Positions 37,589 to 48,568 of a stretch of DNA of 64,000 nt are shown piece by piece (positions within the stretch are counted from its first letter, which is position 1; each line of letters starts with the position of its first letter). This DNA comes from Przewalskia tangutica (lineage: Eukaryota; Streptophyta; Magnoliopsida; Solanales; Solanaceae). Made by a program: the position numbers and the translations under genes. The notes beneath the pieces are model-generated. The model was not told where the DNA came from and did not search any database. It saw only the letters and a list, made by a program, of their open reading frames with translations. The stretch covers positions 55,750,924 through 55,814,923 of the forward strand of contig CM056730.1 of assembly GCA_029844215.1 (NCBI GenBank). The letters are read 5' to 3'.

Positions 37589-37775
37589 AAGCGGTAAAGG
37601 AAAGGAATCGTCGGAGGGTCGACTTATCACGGCTACAGGGCACGATCTCGGAATGAGAAGAATGAAACCAATCCTAAATGTCCTATAGCCTCACGATTAT
37701 AGATGTGGTGCACAACACACCGATAATCAAGACTACACTGAACGCGATGCAGTAGACACTTTCAGAGGACTAAGC

Positions 37776-37786
37776 GCTCGATACCA
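37776..37786 (-). other. Primer binding site of E3 (altered)
   Basis: The reverse complement reads TGGTATCGAGC, which is the canonical TGGTATCAGAGC with the A of CAG missing. Confidence 0.8.
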
Positions 37787-37788
37787 CT

Positions 37789-40700
37789 TGCATCGCGACC
37801 GTTCGGGCGTGGTAGTGTCTTACCGGGCACCATAGTGATACAACATCAGAGAAAATCAGCGAAAATAAAAACATGAACATGAATTAAGAGACAAGATAAA
37901 TAAACAGGCCAACCAAAGCGGTTTGCCTTCGTATATACATAAATACCGACAGTTATCTTTTTACAAACCACCTTGCAGTGATTACTCTGGACCTCTAAGA
38001 TTTTTACGGCTATGGCGGGACGGGGCCGCCATACCACGAATGTATAAGAATCTCTGGACTGAGTAACATACCAAAAGATAAGCCTCAGAAGAAATGGGGC
38101 TTCCCAGCATGGCTTGTGATCTATGGCGAGGATCCTGGCCGATGTACTTCGCTGCGGCATGAGCGGCCCCGGAAGAGTCGATCAACGGTACCAAGTATGG
38201 CGTAAGGCGTAAATGAAATCATAATAGTCTATATAAAGCGGGAGACATGTATGATAACGGATGAAATCGTGTCGGCCCGTCCGTGGGACTCGGTGTATAA
38301 TCGGATAAAATCGTGTCCTCGCCCGTCTCGTGGGACTCGGTGTAAATCGGATGAAATCGTGTCCACGCCCGTCTCGTGGGACTCGGTGTAAAATTAGATG
38401 AAATCGTGTCCTGCCCGTCTCGTGGGACTCGGTGTATAATCGGTTGGAATCGTGTCCTGCCCGTCTCGTGGGACTCGGTGTATAATCAAATGAAATCGTG
38501 TCCCGCCCGTCTCGTGGGACTCGGTGTAGAATCGTTCATAACAAATCAACGGCCTCCATCGAGAGGCGAGTGCAGAAATACAACAAAGGCTATCACAACA
38601 AGCATAGGCAAGTTTCACAACATCAAGCATAGGCAAGCTTCACAACAAGCATAGGCAAGTTATACACAACTCAAAGTACTTTCATTTTATGCCAAAGTCG
38701 GGTTTTAACCTAAAGTACTACGTCGTTAAATTCCTTTTAAAGATCCATTTCTTTTACAAGGTCACGACACCGTAGTATATAAAAAAATAGAGTGACTAAC
38801 ATTGTTAAGTAAACCAAAATGCTTTCCTTTGTAAAATCAAGTAACAACCTTATTTTCCAAGCGTTGATTTGCCTAATTTCAAATGCTCAAGTTTCTCATT
38901 TTAGAAAAGGTTTAGTAGTTCATAGTTTTAATCCTTTAAAACATAATTCTCCTTTAAGCGTTTTGAGAAACATATGTCTTATATGTGAGTAGGTTATTCT
39001 TGTTTATAATCAATCTTATTAAGCGACCATGATCTAGGAAATGTAATATAATTTTGTCTCATCTTAGCTTACATGCGGATGGAGGTTTCTCTTGGTTTTA
39101 ATACCATACTTCATTATTCAATACATTTTCCTTTATTAACGATGCGATGGTTTGTCGATACTTATTCGATTTCGAAATCGGTAAAACATTATTCCTTTTA
39201 AAACCAAGTACTCATTACTCACGAATGAGGTTTCACACTTTTAACAAAATTCATATTAATACCATTAAGTCAAGTCTCTTATCTTCTAAAAATCGATAAA
39301 CCATTCTTTTATCACTCTTAAGGCGTTATACCTAACTTCCCGTAAAGCTAGTACAACTCTTATGTTTTCAAAGCCAAGTATTACTCTTCTTTAAAAAGGG
39401 TCTTTTTGGAACACTTCAAGTTCTTTGTTACTACACATCAAATCCGTTATAAGTCAAATCAGTTATCCTTTGAAACCACAAAGCATTTTCTTACCTACAT
39501 AAAGCTGTTATAACCAACTTCCCATAAAGCCGTTATAACACTTTATGTTTCAAACCAATCAAATACATTAAACACGTATGCGTCTACTGTACTACATAGT
39601 TATACACATATCATGCTAGAACAGATAGGAAGAGGTTCACATACCTCGCGACGATTATCGACTAATAGCAAAGTGCTCCAAGTACCTCAAATCGTCGGCT
39701 ACTCCTTAAGCCAAGTAGATCACGCCATCGTAGTACTTGACCTATAGAGGCCACGGCGCCTATTAACATCCTAGATCTCAATGTAGAATATTCTCTGAGA
39801 AAATTGGCCTCCCACACAACGGCGTAAATCTCCTCATATCGAGGTGGCTACCAAGCCTTGACCGGGGGTTCTGTCGGCGGGCGTGTACAATTCTACTCAC
39901 GATAATACTACAAGTCTCTTGTAATACAACCTATGTAATTACGATTCGTTCTCTTATTTAAATTCAGGCTTAAGTCGCAAGACATTGCCGTAAGTATTAT
40001 TCAGGCTTAAGTCAAAAGACATTGCCGCACAACTATGTTCAATTCTATATATAGTATACTTCAACTATATATTCCAACAACATGTAATTTCCAATTACAA
40101 TAGAAGGTCAAGAGTGTTTACCTCGATAAGCCCAAAATTATCCGAGTTTAAATGTCGATCATGAGCAAGGTTTAGCTCTACTCGGTGCGCTCAGGCCACT
40201 CCAACCAACCCTTAGAAGTTCTAACCAACTTCTACTTATAACTTCAACTACGGGTGAAGATTTACTTAGGTTTCATTTTGTGGCTAAAGGAAAGTATAAT
40301 CGTATTTTTCCGGGTTTTTCGTATAAAGGGTACTTTGGAAAGTACTACAAGGTATTTGGCTAAAGTATTTTGGGCATTATAACAATACTTGTAGAATACA
40401 TTTCTACCAAGGGGGGTAGTATTTCGACTAGCACAACTAGGCTAGGGGGAGGGGGTTCTCGGCTAGAACCACTAGGCAAGGGGAGGGTGCTCGTAGGGCC
40501 TTGAGGGGAGAGGGGTGGTGTTTGGACGAGAACAAGGTTGAGGAGAGGAGGGATTTTTAACACTTAGAGAAATTTTGGATGAAGAAGTTCATCAACTTAG
40601 AGGGTATTTATAGGTCAAGCAAAGGCCAACCAAGGGCGAAGATGAAGCGAAGTGCAAGGCAAGTGTAAGGCGAGATTAAGCCATGTGCTACCTTATCCAT

Positions 40701-41018
40701 CTACACAAAATATCCTACCTAACCCTTGACTAAAATTCCAACACAAAAAGCGTGCCAAGGGCCTCACTTTGCCGTCAAGTCCTTCGATGTGAGGTGACAC
40801 ATGTCACCCTCGTTGATCCAAAATGTTTAGTCTCTCGGAAAAATCCGCAAAAATTAAAAAGCCATAGCGAATTTTCCTACGAAAGTTAATGGAAACGTTT
40901 CGTCGAAAAACGACTCCTATCGGGTGTTGTGTACAAATTTCGAAACTTGCCTAACTTAAGGCTCAAATATTTATACGTACGCCCTCACGTACATACTCTG
41001 GAAATACGGGGTATAACA
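37789..41018 (-). mobile_element. 5' LTR of E3
   Basis: 3230 bases. The terminus reads TGCATCGCGACC instead of TGTCACGACC; the other end is GGGGTATAACA. Module-1 repeats at 38259-38533 and TATA box at 40605-40612. Confidence 0.9.
38259..38533 (-). repeat. Module-1 minisatellite, E3 5' LTR
   Basis: Six copies of the CTCGTGGGACTCGGTGTATA unit, matching 32721-33000. Confidence 0.93.
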
Positions 41019-41023
41019 TTATC

Positions 41024-42266
41024 GACAATTAGCAAAACGCTCCACGGCTATAACCCGGCTAGCCTTGTCCACCTTTCAAGTAGAACACGCTACTCGCAGT
41101 ACTTCAACCTATAACGGTTATACAAGTCTATCAATGTATAGACTACTCTGTAGAATATTCTAAGCAGAGGGTTCTCTATTCTACGGAAAATCGGGCAGCA
41201 CTTCCCTACCCGTTAAACTACACAAGTCTACTGCAAATACAGTCCTATGTAAGTACAGTTTAATCTTCTTCTTATATACCTTCCTTGTATATAACTTATA
41301 CCTAGTTCTTATACTTCAACAGTATGCAAACTCTAAATACAATAGGGGGACAAGATATTTACCTCGATAAGCCCAAAATTATCCAAGATTTAATGTCGAT
41401 CCTGAGCAACGTTTAGCTCCTACTGCAGGCGCTCAACCCGCTCCAAACAACCCTTAGAAGTTCCCAAACAACCTACTTAGCACTTCAACCAACTATGAAG
41501 ATTTTCCTTAGGGTTTCGTTTTGAGACTAAAGGACATAAGGTAGTATTTAAGACTCTACGTATAAAGGTAACTTTGGAATACTACAAGGTATAAGGCTAA
41601 GGTATTTTGGAATAGTAACAATACTTGGAGAATACTTTTCTACCGGGGGGGGGGGGTATTTTACGAGAACAACACTCAAGAGGGGGGGGGGGTACTCTCG
41701 TCTAGCACCACTAGAAAAAGGGGGGGTACTCTCGGCCAAGGGCCTTACAAAGGGGGAGGGGGAGGCTTGGACGAAAGCCTTACAAAGGGGGAGGGAGATT
41801 TCAAGACTTAGAAAGTGTGGAGTGGATGAAGAAGTCTTCAACAAAGGGGGGTATTTATAGGACTTTCAATGGCCAAGATCAAGACAAGTTGTGGGCAAGT
41901 GGAGGGTGAGGATTTGTACATCTGCACCCTAGCCATCTACTCCACAATTCACTCCAAACATTGACCCAAGTTTTAGGCCACAAAACATACCAAGAAACGT
42001 GCACCCAATCGGCCACTACATCCGCCCACTTGAGGGTGACAAGTGTCGCCCTCTCGTTGGTCCAAAATATTTCATCTCTCGGAAAAATCCACAAAAATAA
42101 TAAATGTTGCAACCGTAATTTTCCCCTCGCAAAGTTTGGAAAACGTTTCGTCGGAAAACAATTCTTTTCGGTAGTTGTGCACAAATTTCGACCCTTGCCT
42201 ATCTTAAGGCTTAAACTTTCGCACGTACGTCCTCACGTACATACTCGGGAAATACGGGGTATAACA
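41024..42266 (-). mobile_element. 5' LTR of Y, second part
   Basis: Continues Y's 5' LTR after E3, ending GGGGTATAACA at 42266. It is nearly identical to 4723-5961. The next bases, CATCACTCAAATATAAC, belong to the middle of Z's 3' LTR (compare 54719), so 42266/42267 is the right end of Y. Poly-G runs occur at 41645-41770 and the TATA box is at 41852-41859. Confidence 0.9.
41640..41770 (+). other. G-run cluster just downstream of the LTR promoter
   Basis: Several runs of 5-13 G on the plus strand within 130 bases, which is the template strand for this minus-oriented LTR. It fits the pattern for G-quadruplex formation. Similar clusters are at 5355-5490, 15600-15770, 34905-34990, 40415-40520, 51460-51605 and 57001-57100. 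Confidence 0.6.
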
Positions 42267-43188
42267 CATCACTCAAATATAACTATGGGTCTCACGCCCA
42301 CAACATCAATCATGCCCGTGGAATACCTTACTCACTGCCGGCAGTCTATGATATACTAGCGCGAGTACATGAACACGGGTCCCACTGTGTCATAAACCGT
42401 CTGAGGCAAGTCTGAGCTAACTACGGATACCAAAGCCGCATCATCAACTGATCGGGGCAAGTACGAAAGCCAACTACCAGATACCAAAGTCGTACTAACA
42501 ATAGTATGCAACCAAACCATGAAGCTAACACGGGGCAAGTACGAAAGCCAACTACCAGATACCAAAGCCGTGTCACGTAGCTGACCGGGGCAAGTACGAG
42601 GGCTAACTACGGATACGAGTCGTATCACGAGACCGCCACTAAACTGAACGGGGCAAGTACGAAGGCTAACTACCAGATACCAAAGCCGAATCAGCCACGA
42701 CTTCGGGGCAAGTACGAGAGCCAACTACCAGATACCAAAGCCGAATCAGTATAACCTCATGGAGAGCTAGTCCATGGAATAACACTATCAACAGAAGCGT
42801 ACCCGTGGAATCCTCCGTCACTGCCGGTGCGTCCAAGTAAGATCATAACAAATCAGCCCTCCATTTGAGACGCGGTAGTATAGAAATACAATACTAGCAC
42901 GACAAGGCTATCACACGCAAACATAGGCAAGTTACACACAACTCAAGGTACTTTCATTTTATGCCAAAGTCCAGGTTTTAACCCCAAAGTACTACGTACA
43001 TTAAATTCTTTTTAAAGGATCCATTTCTTTTACAAAGGTCACCCGATACCCGTAGTATTAAAATAGAAGGACTAACATTTTTAAGTAAACCAACACACTT
43101 CCATACTTTCCTTTTTAAACCAAATTAAGACAATACCATGCCTTCTTTTTAGACCAAAACATTTCTCCTTTTAAAGTCAAGTTACAAC
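42267..43188 (-). mobile_element. 3' LTR of Z, first visible part
   Basis: Matches 54719-55640 of Z's 5' LTR closely, including the module-2 minisatellite. The first roughly 530 bases were lost in the deletion at 3300/3301. It is interrupted at 43188 by a solo B LTR. Confidence 0.88.
42401..42750 (-). repeat. Module-2 minisatellite
   Basis: Six imperfect copies of 55-80 bases, with the core GGGGCAAGTACGAAAGCC followed by AACTACCAGATACCAAAGCC. The partner block is at 54854-55202. Confidence 0.9.
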
Positions 43189-43521
43189 TGTTACACCCCG
43201 GAAGTTCCAGGATACGTTTCTAAGAACGTACGTAAGAACTCAAATGGTAAGATTTGAGACGAGTAAAGATTTATCGGAATTTTGGAATTTGTCGGAAAAC
43301 GAAATATTACGACGAACGGGAGGGCGACACGGGTCACCCCCCCTTTTGGTCATGGACGAAATTGTCATGGTTAGAATGGTCATTTGACCATAAATTAAAT
43401 GACCAAGTCTTGCTAGTCTTGAAGCTTGACAAAGTTGACTAAGTCAAAGGCCACTTGGGCTTGATCCATGTGAAATACATCCAAGCCACCCATTTGTTTT
43501 AATCATAACCCTTCCTTGTGT

Positions 43522-43529
43522 TATATAAG
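43522..43529 (+). promoter_or_regulatory. TATA box of solo B LTR
   Basis: TATATAAG about 333 bases into the LTR. The equivalent in the autonomous element is at 63039-63046. Confidence 0.65.
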
Positions 43530-45499
43530 CTTACTAGTAGGATGACTAGTTCCCACACTTAGTCATTTTTTCAAGAAATGTTTGAAGAAACTCATAGGAG
43601 CTCTCGGCTTTGAGGGTTCAAGAAGAGAAAAAAATTCAATTGTTGTCCAATAATTCCCCCACTTTAAACCAAGGTACCTAAGGGTATTGTAAGTGTTTCT
43701 CAATAGAAAGATCCCGGAAAAATGGTGTTTTCGTATTAGTCATGGCGAAAACCTAAAGGGTTATTCAACTTTGAAGTTGGAACTTGAAGATGAGTTATTC
43801 TTAAGCTTCTAAGGGTTGCTTGGAGTGGATTGGAGCGTCGAAAGGAGCTAAAGTTGCTAAGGAGCGACTTGTGATCTTGGATCATAATTGGGCTATTTGA
43901 GGTATAATCTTCGTTTTACTTTTGTAATTGAAGATTTCATGTTATGATAAGTTATAAGTGATCATGTGATTTGTGTTATGAAGTTTGATAAGTGACATGG
44001 ATTGTAGAAGCCTAGAACCGAAAATGACATGTTTAGCCTTATGAAATTGAAATACAATTTTGGTCGTTAATTAGAATCGTCGCATGTTTACCTACTTGAG
44101 GATTGTAGTAGTTGTGTCGATTGCGGCTTGATATCATGTTATACTAAACCACTTGGATTGAAAAGAAAGTGGAAACGATTTGTATTGTTGCCTAATTGCC
44201 GAATGGACATTATAGTTTAGACTAGTTTGTTATCATTTGTGGTGAGCCAATTGGGGCTGTTTGGTTATTCATTTGTATTGAACTACCTTATAAATTGTGG
44301 TGAGCCAATTGGGGCTGTTTGGTTATTGTATTCGGCCTTGAAAAAGGTGGCAAAGTTAGTAAAAACAAAGGAAGTGCTGTCCGATTTTCCGTAGAATTTA
44401 GTGACTTGCACTTGGAATATTCTACGTTTGAAACTAGAAATTAATAGACGTACTATGGCCATTATAGGTTGACATACTACGTACGACGATTGGACTTAGC
44501 AAGTGGATTAAACCGAAGAGGTATGTGGAACTTTCTTATCTCTTGAGCATGATTAAGTTGTAAATGTATAGTACGGTGAGCGTCTGAGATTTTGACAATC
44601 TAGTCTATTTGATATCCTTGGCTTCTTTTAAAGATTGTCCAAGTTGTTTGAGTTAGGAATTAACTCACTTGTTTAAATATTAAGGATATCTTGGTTTCAA
44701 AAGTTAAGAGACTTTAAGTATGTTGAAAGTATTTTAATACTTGTTTTGTGGGAAAGTTTAAGTCTCTTGGTTATAAGGAAAGAATGTAATTTGCTAATGT
44801 ATAAGGCTAGTATAACGACTTTATGGGAAGTTGGTTATAATAGCTTTATGGAAAGTTTAACGAGTGGTTTACTCTAAGTAAATTAAGTAGGTTAAGGGAC
44901 TTGAAGAGTTTTAATGAATGTGATACTTGTTTCATTTTAAGCGTATAAGTCCTTGGAAAGAAATTGTACTTGACTAAGGTATAAAGTGAATATAACGACT
45001 TTATGGGAGTTGGTTATATTGGCTTTATGGAAAGATAAATGGCTTGATTTATTTTGAAAGGCAATTTGTTTTAAAGGCATCAATTGCCTAAGGTTTTCAC
45101 AAGAAAAGAAGTCACTTGATTTAGAAGCCTAATTTTATTTCTAAAAAGTATTGTGACTTGTCTTGAAAAGTAATTGTAACTTGATACTACGGTTATTAGT
45201 ATCTTGGAAGTGGTATAATGAAATGAGTCATTTTAAAAGAATAGAAGTACGTAGTACTTTGGGTTAAATTCCCGGATTTTTATAAAAGACATGATAGTGC
45301 CTTAGGTAAACTAAAATGAGAGTGTATATAAACAAGAATAATAAGAAGTTAGGGGATTTCTTAACTTGCTTATGTATTGTATGATAAGCCGGTAGTGCTT
45401 ATGATATGTGTAGTAGCCGGATTTGTGCTAGTGATATATTATTTGTTGCGGGGTCATTCCCCGGGTTTGTGGCATTGTATATTTAGTGGATTTGCTACC

Positions 45500-45700
45500 C
45501 ACGATCACGAGAATACCTCATGCGAGTCCGTAGGGCTTATGCGGGTGAAATAGTCCCATGCGGGCGGGTCCAGCCTATGCGAGGAATACCTCATGCGAGT
45601 CCGTAAGGGCTTATGCGGGTGAAATAGTCCCATGCGAGGAATACCTCACGCGGGTCCACTGGATCTATGCGGGTGAAATAGTCCCGGGAATAGGATTGCT
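45500..45700 (+). repeat. B-type LTR minisatellite (module 5)
   Basis: Three rounds of the GGGTGAAATAGTCCC and GAGGAATACCTCATGCG modules, as at 300-500. Confidence 0.82.
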
Positions 45701-46303
45701 TAATGACACTGCGGGCGGGTGGTCCTGCTTTGATCGTGAGCTTTCCTACTTTATATTGTAAGTATACCCCTATTTACTCTCATTGTTAGTAAGGCACAGT
45801 GTACTGTTAATTGAGTCATCATACATGTCTCCAGTTTTATTTAGACTTATGATTTCATTCTGATGCTGGTTTCACATATTTGGTACATGTTATCTTGACC
45901 TCGCCGAAGTGCGTTAAATCGCGAGTAAAATGCAGTTCTTGATCCTCGCTCTTAGGATCCTTTGTTCACCGTTGAAGCTCCTTTATTAGGAGGCTTATCC
46001 ACGGTATTGTCGATGGTTGTACATTCAGGGGTATGGCGGGGCCCTGTCCCGCCAAAGTTGTTATTCTTAGAGGTCTGTAGTCACATTTGTGGATTGGGTT
46101 GTAAAGAAAAAAAAAAGGAGGTGTACTGTTTTATTGCGTATATTGTACGGAAGGTGGCCTTATCGGCTAGCCTGTTGCTATTTTTTTTATGTTCAAGCAT
46201 TTTATCAGTTGTGTATGTTCCGCTGCTATTCTCTGATGTATACCGAAAGGGGTGCCCAGGTAGGGCACCAGTCGCGGGCCCGGGATCGGGTCGTGACAAC
46301 AAC

Positions 46304-48240
46304 ATTCTTTTCCAAAGTTCAAGTTTGCCTAATTTCAAATATTCACGTCTCTTATTTTCGAAAGGTTTCGTAGTTCATAGTCTTAATCACTTAATAACAT
46401 AATTCTCTTTTAAAACAATTTGAGTAACCTATGCCTTAATTATGAGTAGGTTAATCTTGTTTATAACAATCTTATTAAAGCAGCCATGATCTAGGAAATG
46501 TAATACAATCTTGTCTTATCTTAGCTTCTATGCAGATGGAGGTTTCTACTGGTTTTAATATGATTACTTAATTGTCAATACATTTTCCTTTATTAACGCT
46601 GCAGTGGTTCATTCGATACTTATTCTTATTTCCGAAATCAGTAAAACATTATTCTTTTAAAGACCAAATACTCATTACTCACGAATGAGGTTTCACACTT
46701 TAAAATTCATATCAATTCAATTAAGTCAAGTCTCTTATATTTTAAGATCAATAAACCATTCTTTTTATCTCTCTTAAGACGTTATACCTAACTTCTCATA
46801 AAGCTAGTATAACTCTTAAGCTTTCAAAACCAAGTATTACTCTTCTTTCAAAAACGATTCTTAATTCTTTTGAAATACTTCAAGATTCTTTATTATTTAA
46901 AACTCAAGTCAAAAGACATCGAAGTAAAACCACGTTCAGTTAACACACGTACGTCTACCGTACTATATATATTCTTTTAAAATATCATGCTCAAGAGGAT
47001 AGGAAGAATCGCATACCTCGCGACGATTACCGACAATTAGCAAATAGCTCCAAAGTACTGTAATCCTGCTAGCCTTTTCCACCCTTCGAGTAGAATACGC
47101 TACTTGCAGTACTTCAACCTATAACGGTCATATAAGTCTATCAACGTCTAGACTACTCTGTAGAATGATTCTAGATACAAGATTCCTTATTCTATGGAAA
47201 ATTGGGCAGCATTTCCCTACCCGACAAACTACACAAGTCTACTGTAAATACAGTCCTATGTAAGTACAGTTCAGTTCTCTTCTTTTATACCATCCTTATA
47301 TACGTCTTATACTCAATTCTATACTACTACAGTATGTAATTTCCAATTACAATAGAAGGGTAAGAGTATTTACCTCGATAAGCCCACAATTATCCAAGTT
47401 AAAAAGTCGATCCTGAGCAAGGTTTAGCTCTTATTCTGTACGCTCCAATACGCTCCAAGAAACCCTTAGAAGTTCTACACAACTTCTACTTAATACTTCA
47501 ACCTACTATGAAGATTTTTCCCCAGGGTTTCGTTTAGTGATTAAAGGAAGTATAGTAGTATTTTCCGGGCTTTTAGTATAGAGGTAACTTTGGGAATTCT
47601 ACAAGGTATTTGGGCCAAGGTATTTTGGCATAGTAACAACACTTGGAGAATACTTTTCTACCAAGGGGGTATTTCACGAGATCAACTCGAGGAAAGGGGG
47701 TTTCGCCGAGGGCCTCTCAAAGGGGAGGGGACTTTGGATGAAAACTACACTAAGGGGAGAGGATTTTGCCTTGGAATTTATCAAGTGAGGATGAAGAATA
47801 AGTCTTGCATTTGAGGGGTATTTATAGGGAAACCAATGGCCAAGATTAAGGCAAGTGGAGGGCAAGTGGAGGGTGGAGATTTGGACAAGTGTGTGTGGGT
47901 CCCACCTTATCTATCTACCACACAAATATCACAAAAATATCCTACCTAACCTTGACCAAAGCTTTAGGCCAAAAAAAACGTGCCATCTTTCGTCCACCAT
48001 CCCGCCCACTTGAGGGTGACAAGTGTCGCCCTCTCGTTGGTCCAAAATATTTTATCTCTCGGAAAAATCCGCAAAAATAATAAATGTTGCAACCGCAATT
48101 TTCCCTTCGCAAGGTCCGGAAAACGTTTCGTCGGAAAACAATTCTTTTCGCTAGTTGTGAACAAATTCCGTCCCTTTTCCTACTTAAGGCTTAAACTTTT
48201 GCGTGCGCCTCGCGTACATACTGCAAATACGGGTATAACA
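46304..48240 (-). mobile_element. 3' LTR of Z, second part
   Basis: Continues Z's 3' LTR to GGGTATAACA at 48240 and matches 55645-57590. TATA box at 47819-47826. The polypurine tract follows immediately. Confidence 0.9.
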
Positions 48241-48568
48241 TTCTCCCCTCTTAGAAACATTCGTCCGAATGTTCCTTCTCAAGCGGATAACGATAAAGTT
48301 CCTCTTAACTTAAACAAGTTGCCAATGCCACACGGCCACGAGAATAACACACGCGCAAATACTTAACCCAAGTCGGCGAGGAATCACTCCTACATCACAA
48401 AGCTTCCACGGTCTAAAGGATACTCCTACGCATCTTCACTTCACAACAAAATGATCTCTTTTATTACGCTAACACACATTCACTTCTTTCCTTACTCGTC
48501 GTACTTTCGTACACCCGAACTCTCTCCTAGTACACATTCCATACTCAGGTCATCGCGGTTTCCAAAGC
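48241..48568 (-). other. Z polypurine tract and 3' noncoding region
   Basis: Polypurine tract at 48241-48252, hairpin at 48257-48272, then noncoding sequence as in E1 and E3. It is cut by a solo LTR at 48568/48569 and resumes at 52078. Confidence 0.8.

Larger units (their letters stand above)
32239..41018 (-). mobile_element. Element E3, complete gag-only A-type retrotransposon
   Basis: 8780 bases: 3' LTR 32239-35478, polypurine tract, 3' noncoding region, spacer, gag, altered primer site, 5' LTR 37789-41018. It has the perfect target duplication TTATC (32234-32238 and 41019-41023) inside Y's 5' LTR. Both LTRs carry the same module-1 minisatellite and are very alike over their length, which suggests a comparatively recent insertion. 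There is no pol, not even the integrase tail. Confidence 0.94.
43189..46298 (+). mobile_element. Solo B-type LTR
   Basis: 3110 bases from TGTTACACCCCG to GTCGTGACA, with the exact target duplication ACAAC at 43184-43188 and 46299-46303. The uninterrupted target is preserved at about 55625-55655 in Z's other LTR, where ACAAC occurs once. TATATAAG lies at 43522-43529, the donor-like GT at 43902 and the B-type repeats at 45500-45700. There is no internal domain. Confidence 0.96.

Noticed and set aside
41019..42266. Separate solo LTR between E3 and Z
   Set aside because: It starts with the TTATC target duplication of E3 rather than an LTR terminus, and it continues 30218-32238 exactly, so it is the second part of Y's 5' LTR.
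45962..46402. A 146-codon plus-strand open frame
   Set aside because: It spans the end of the solo B LTR and runs into Z's LTR. It has no counterpart in the other B LTRs at the protein level.
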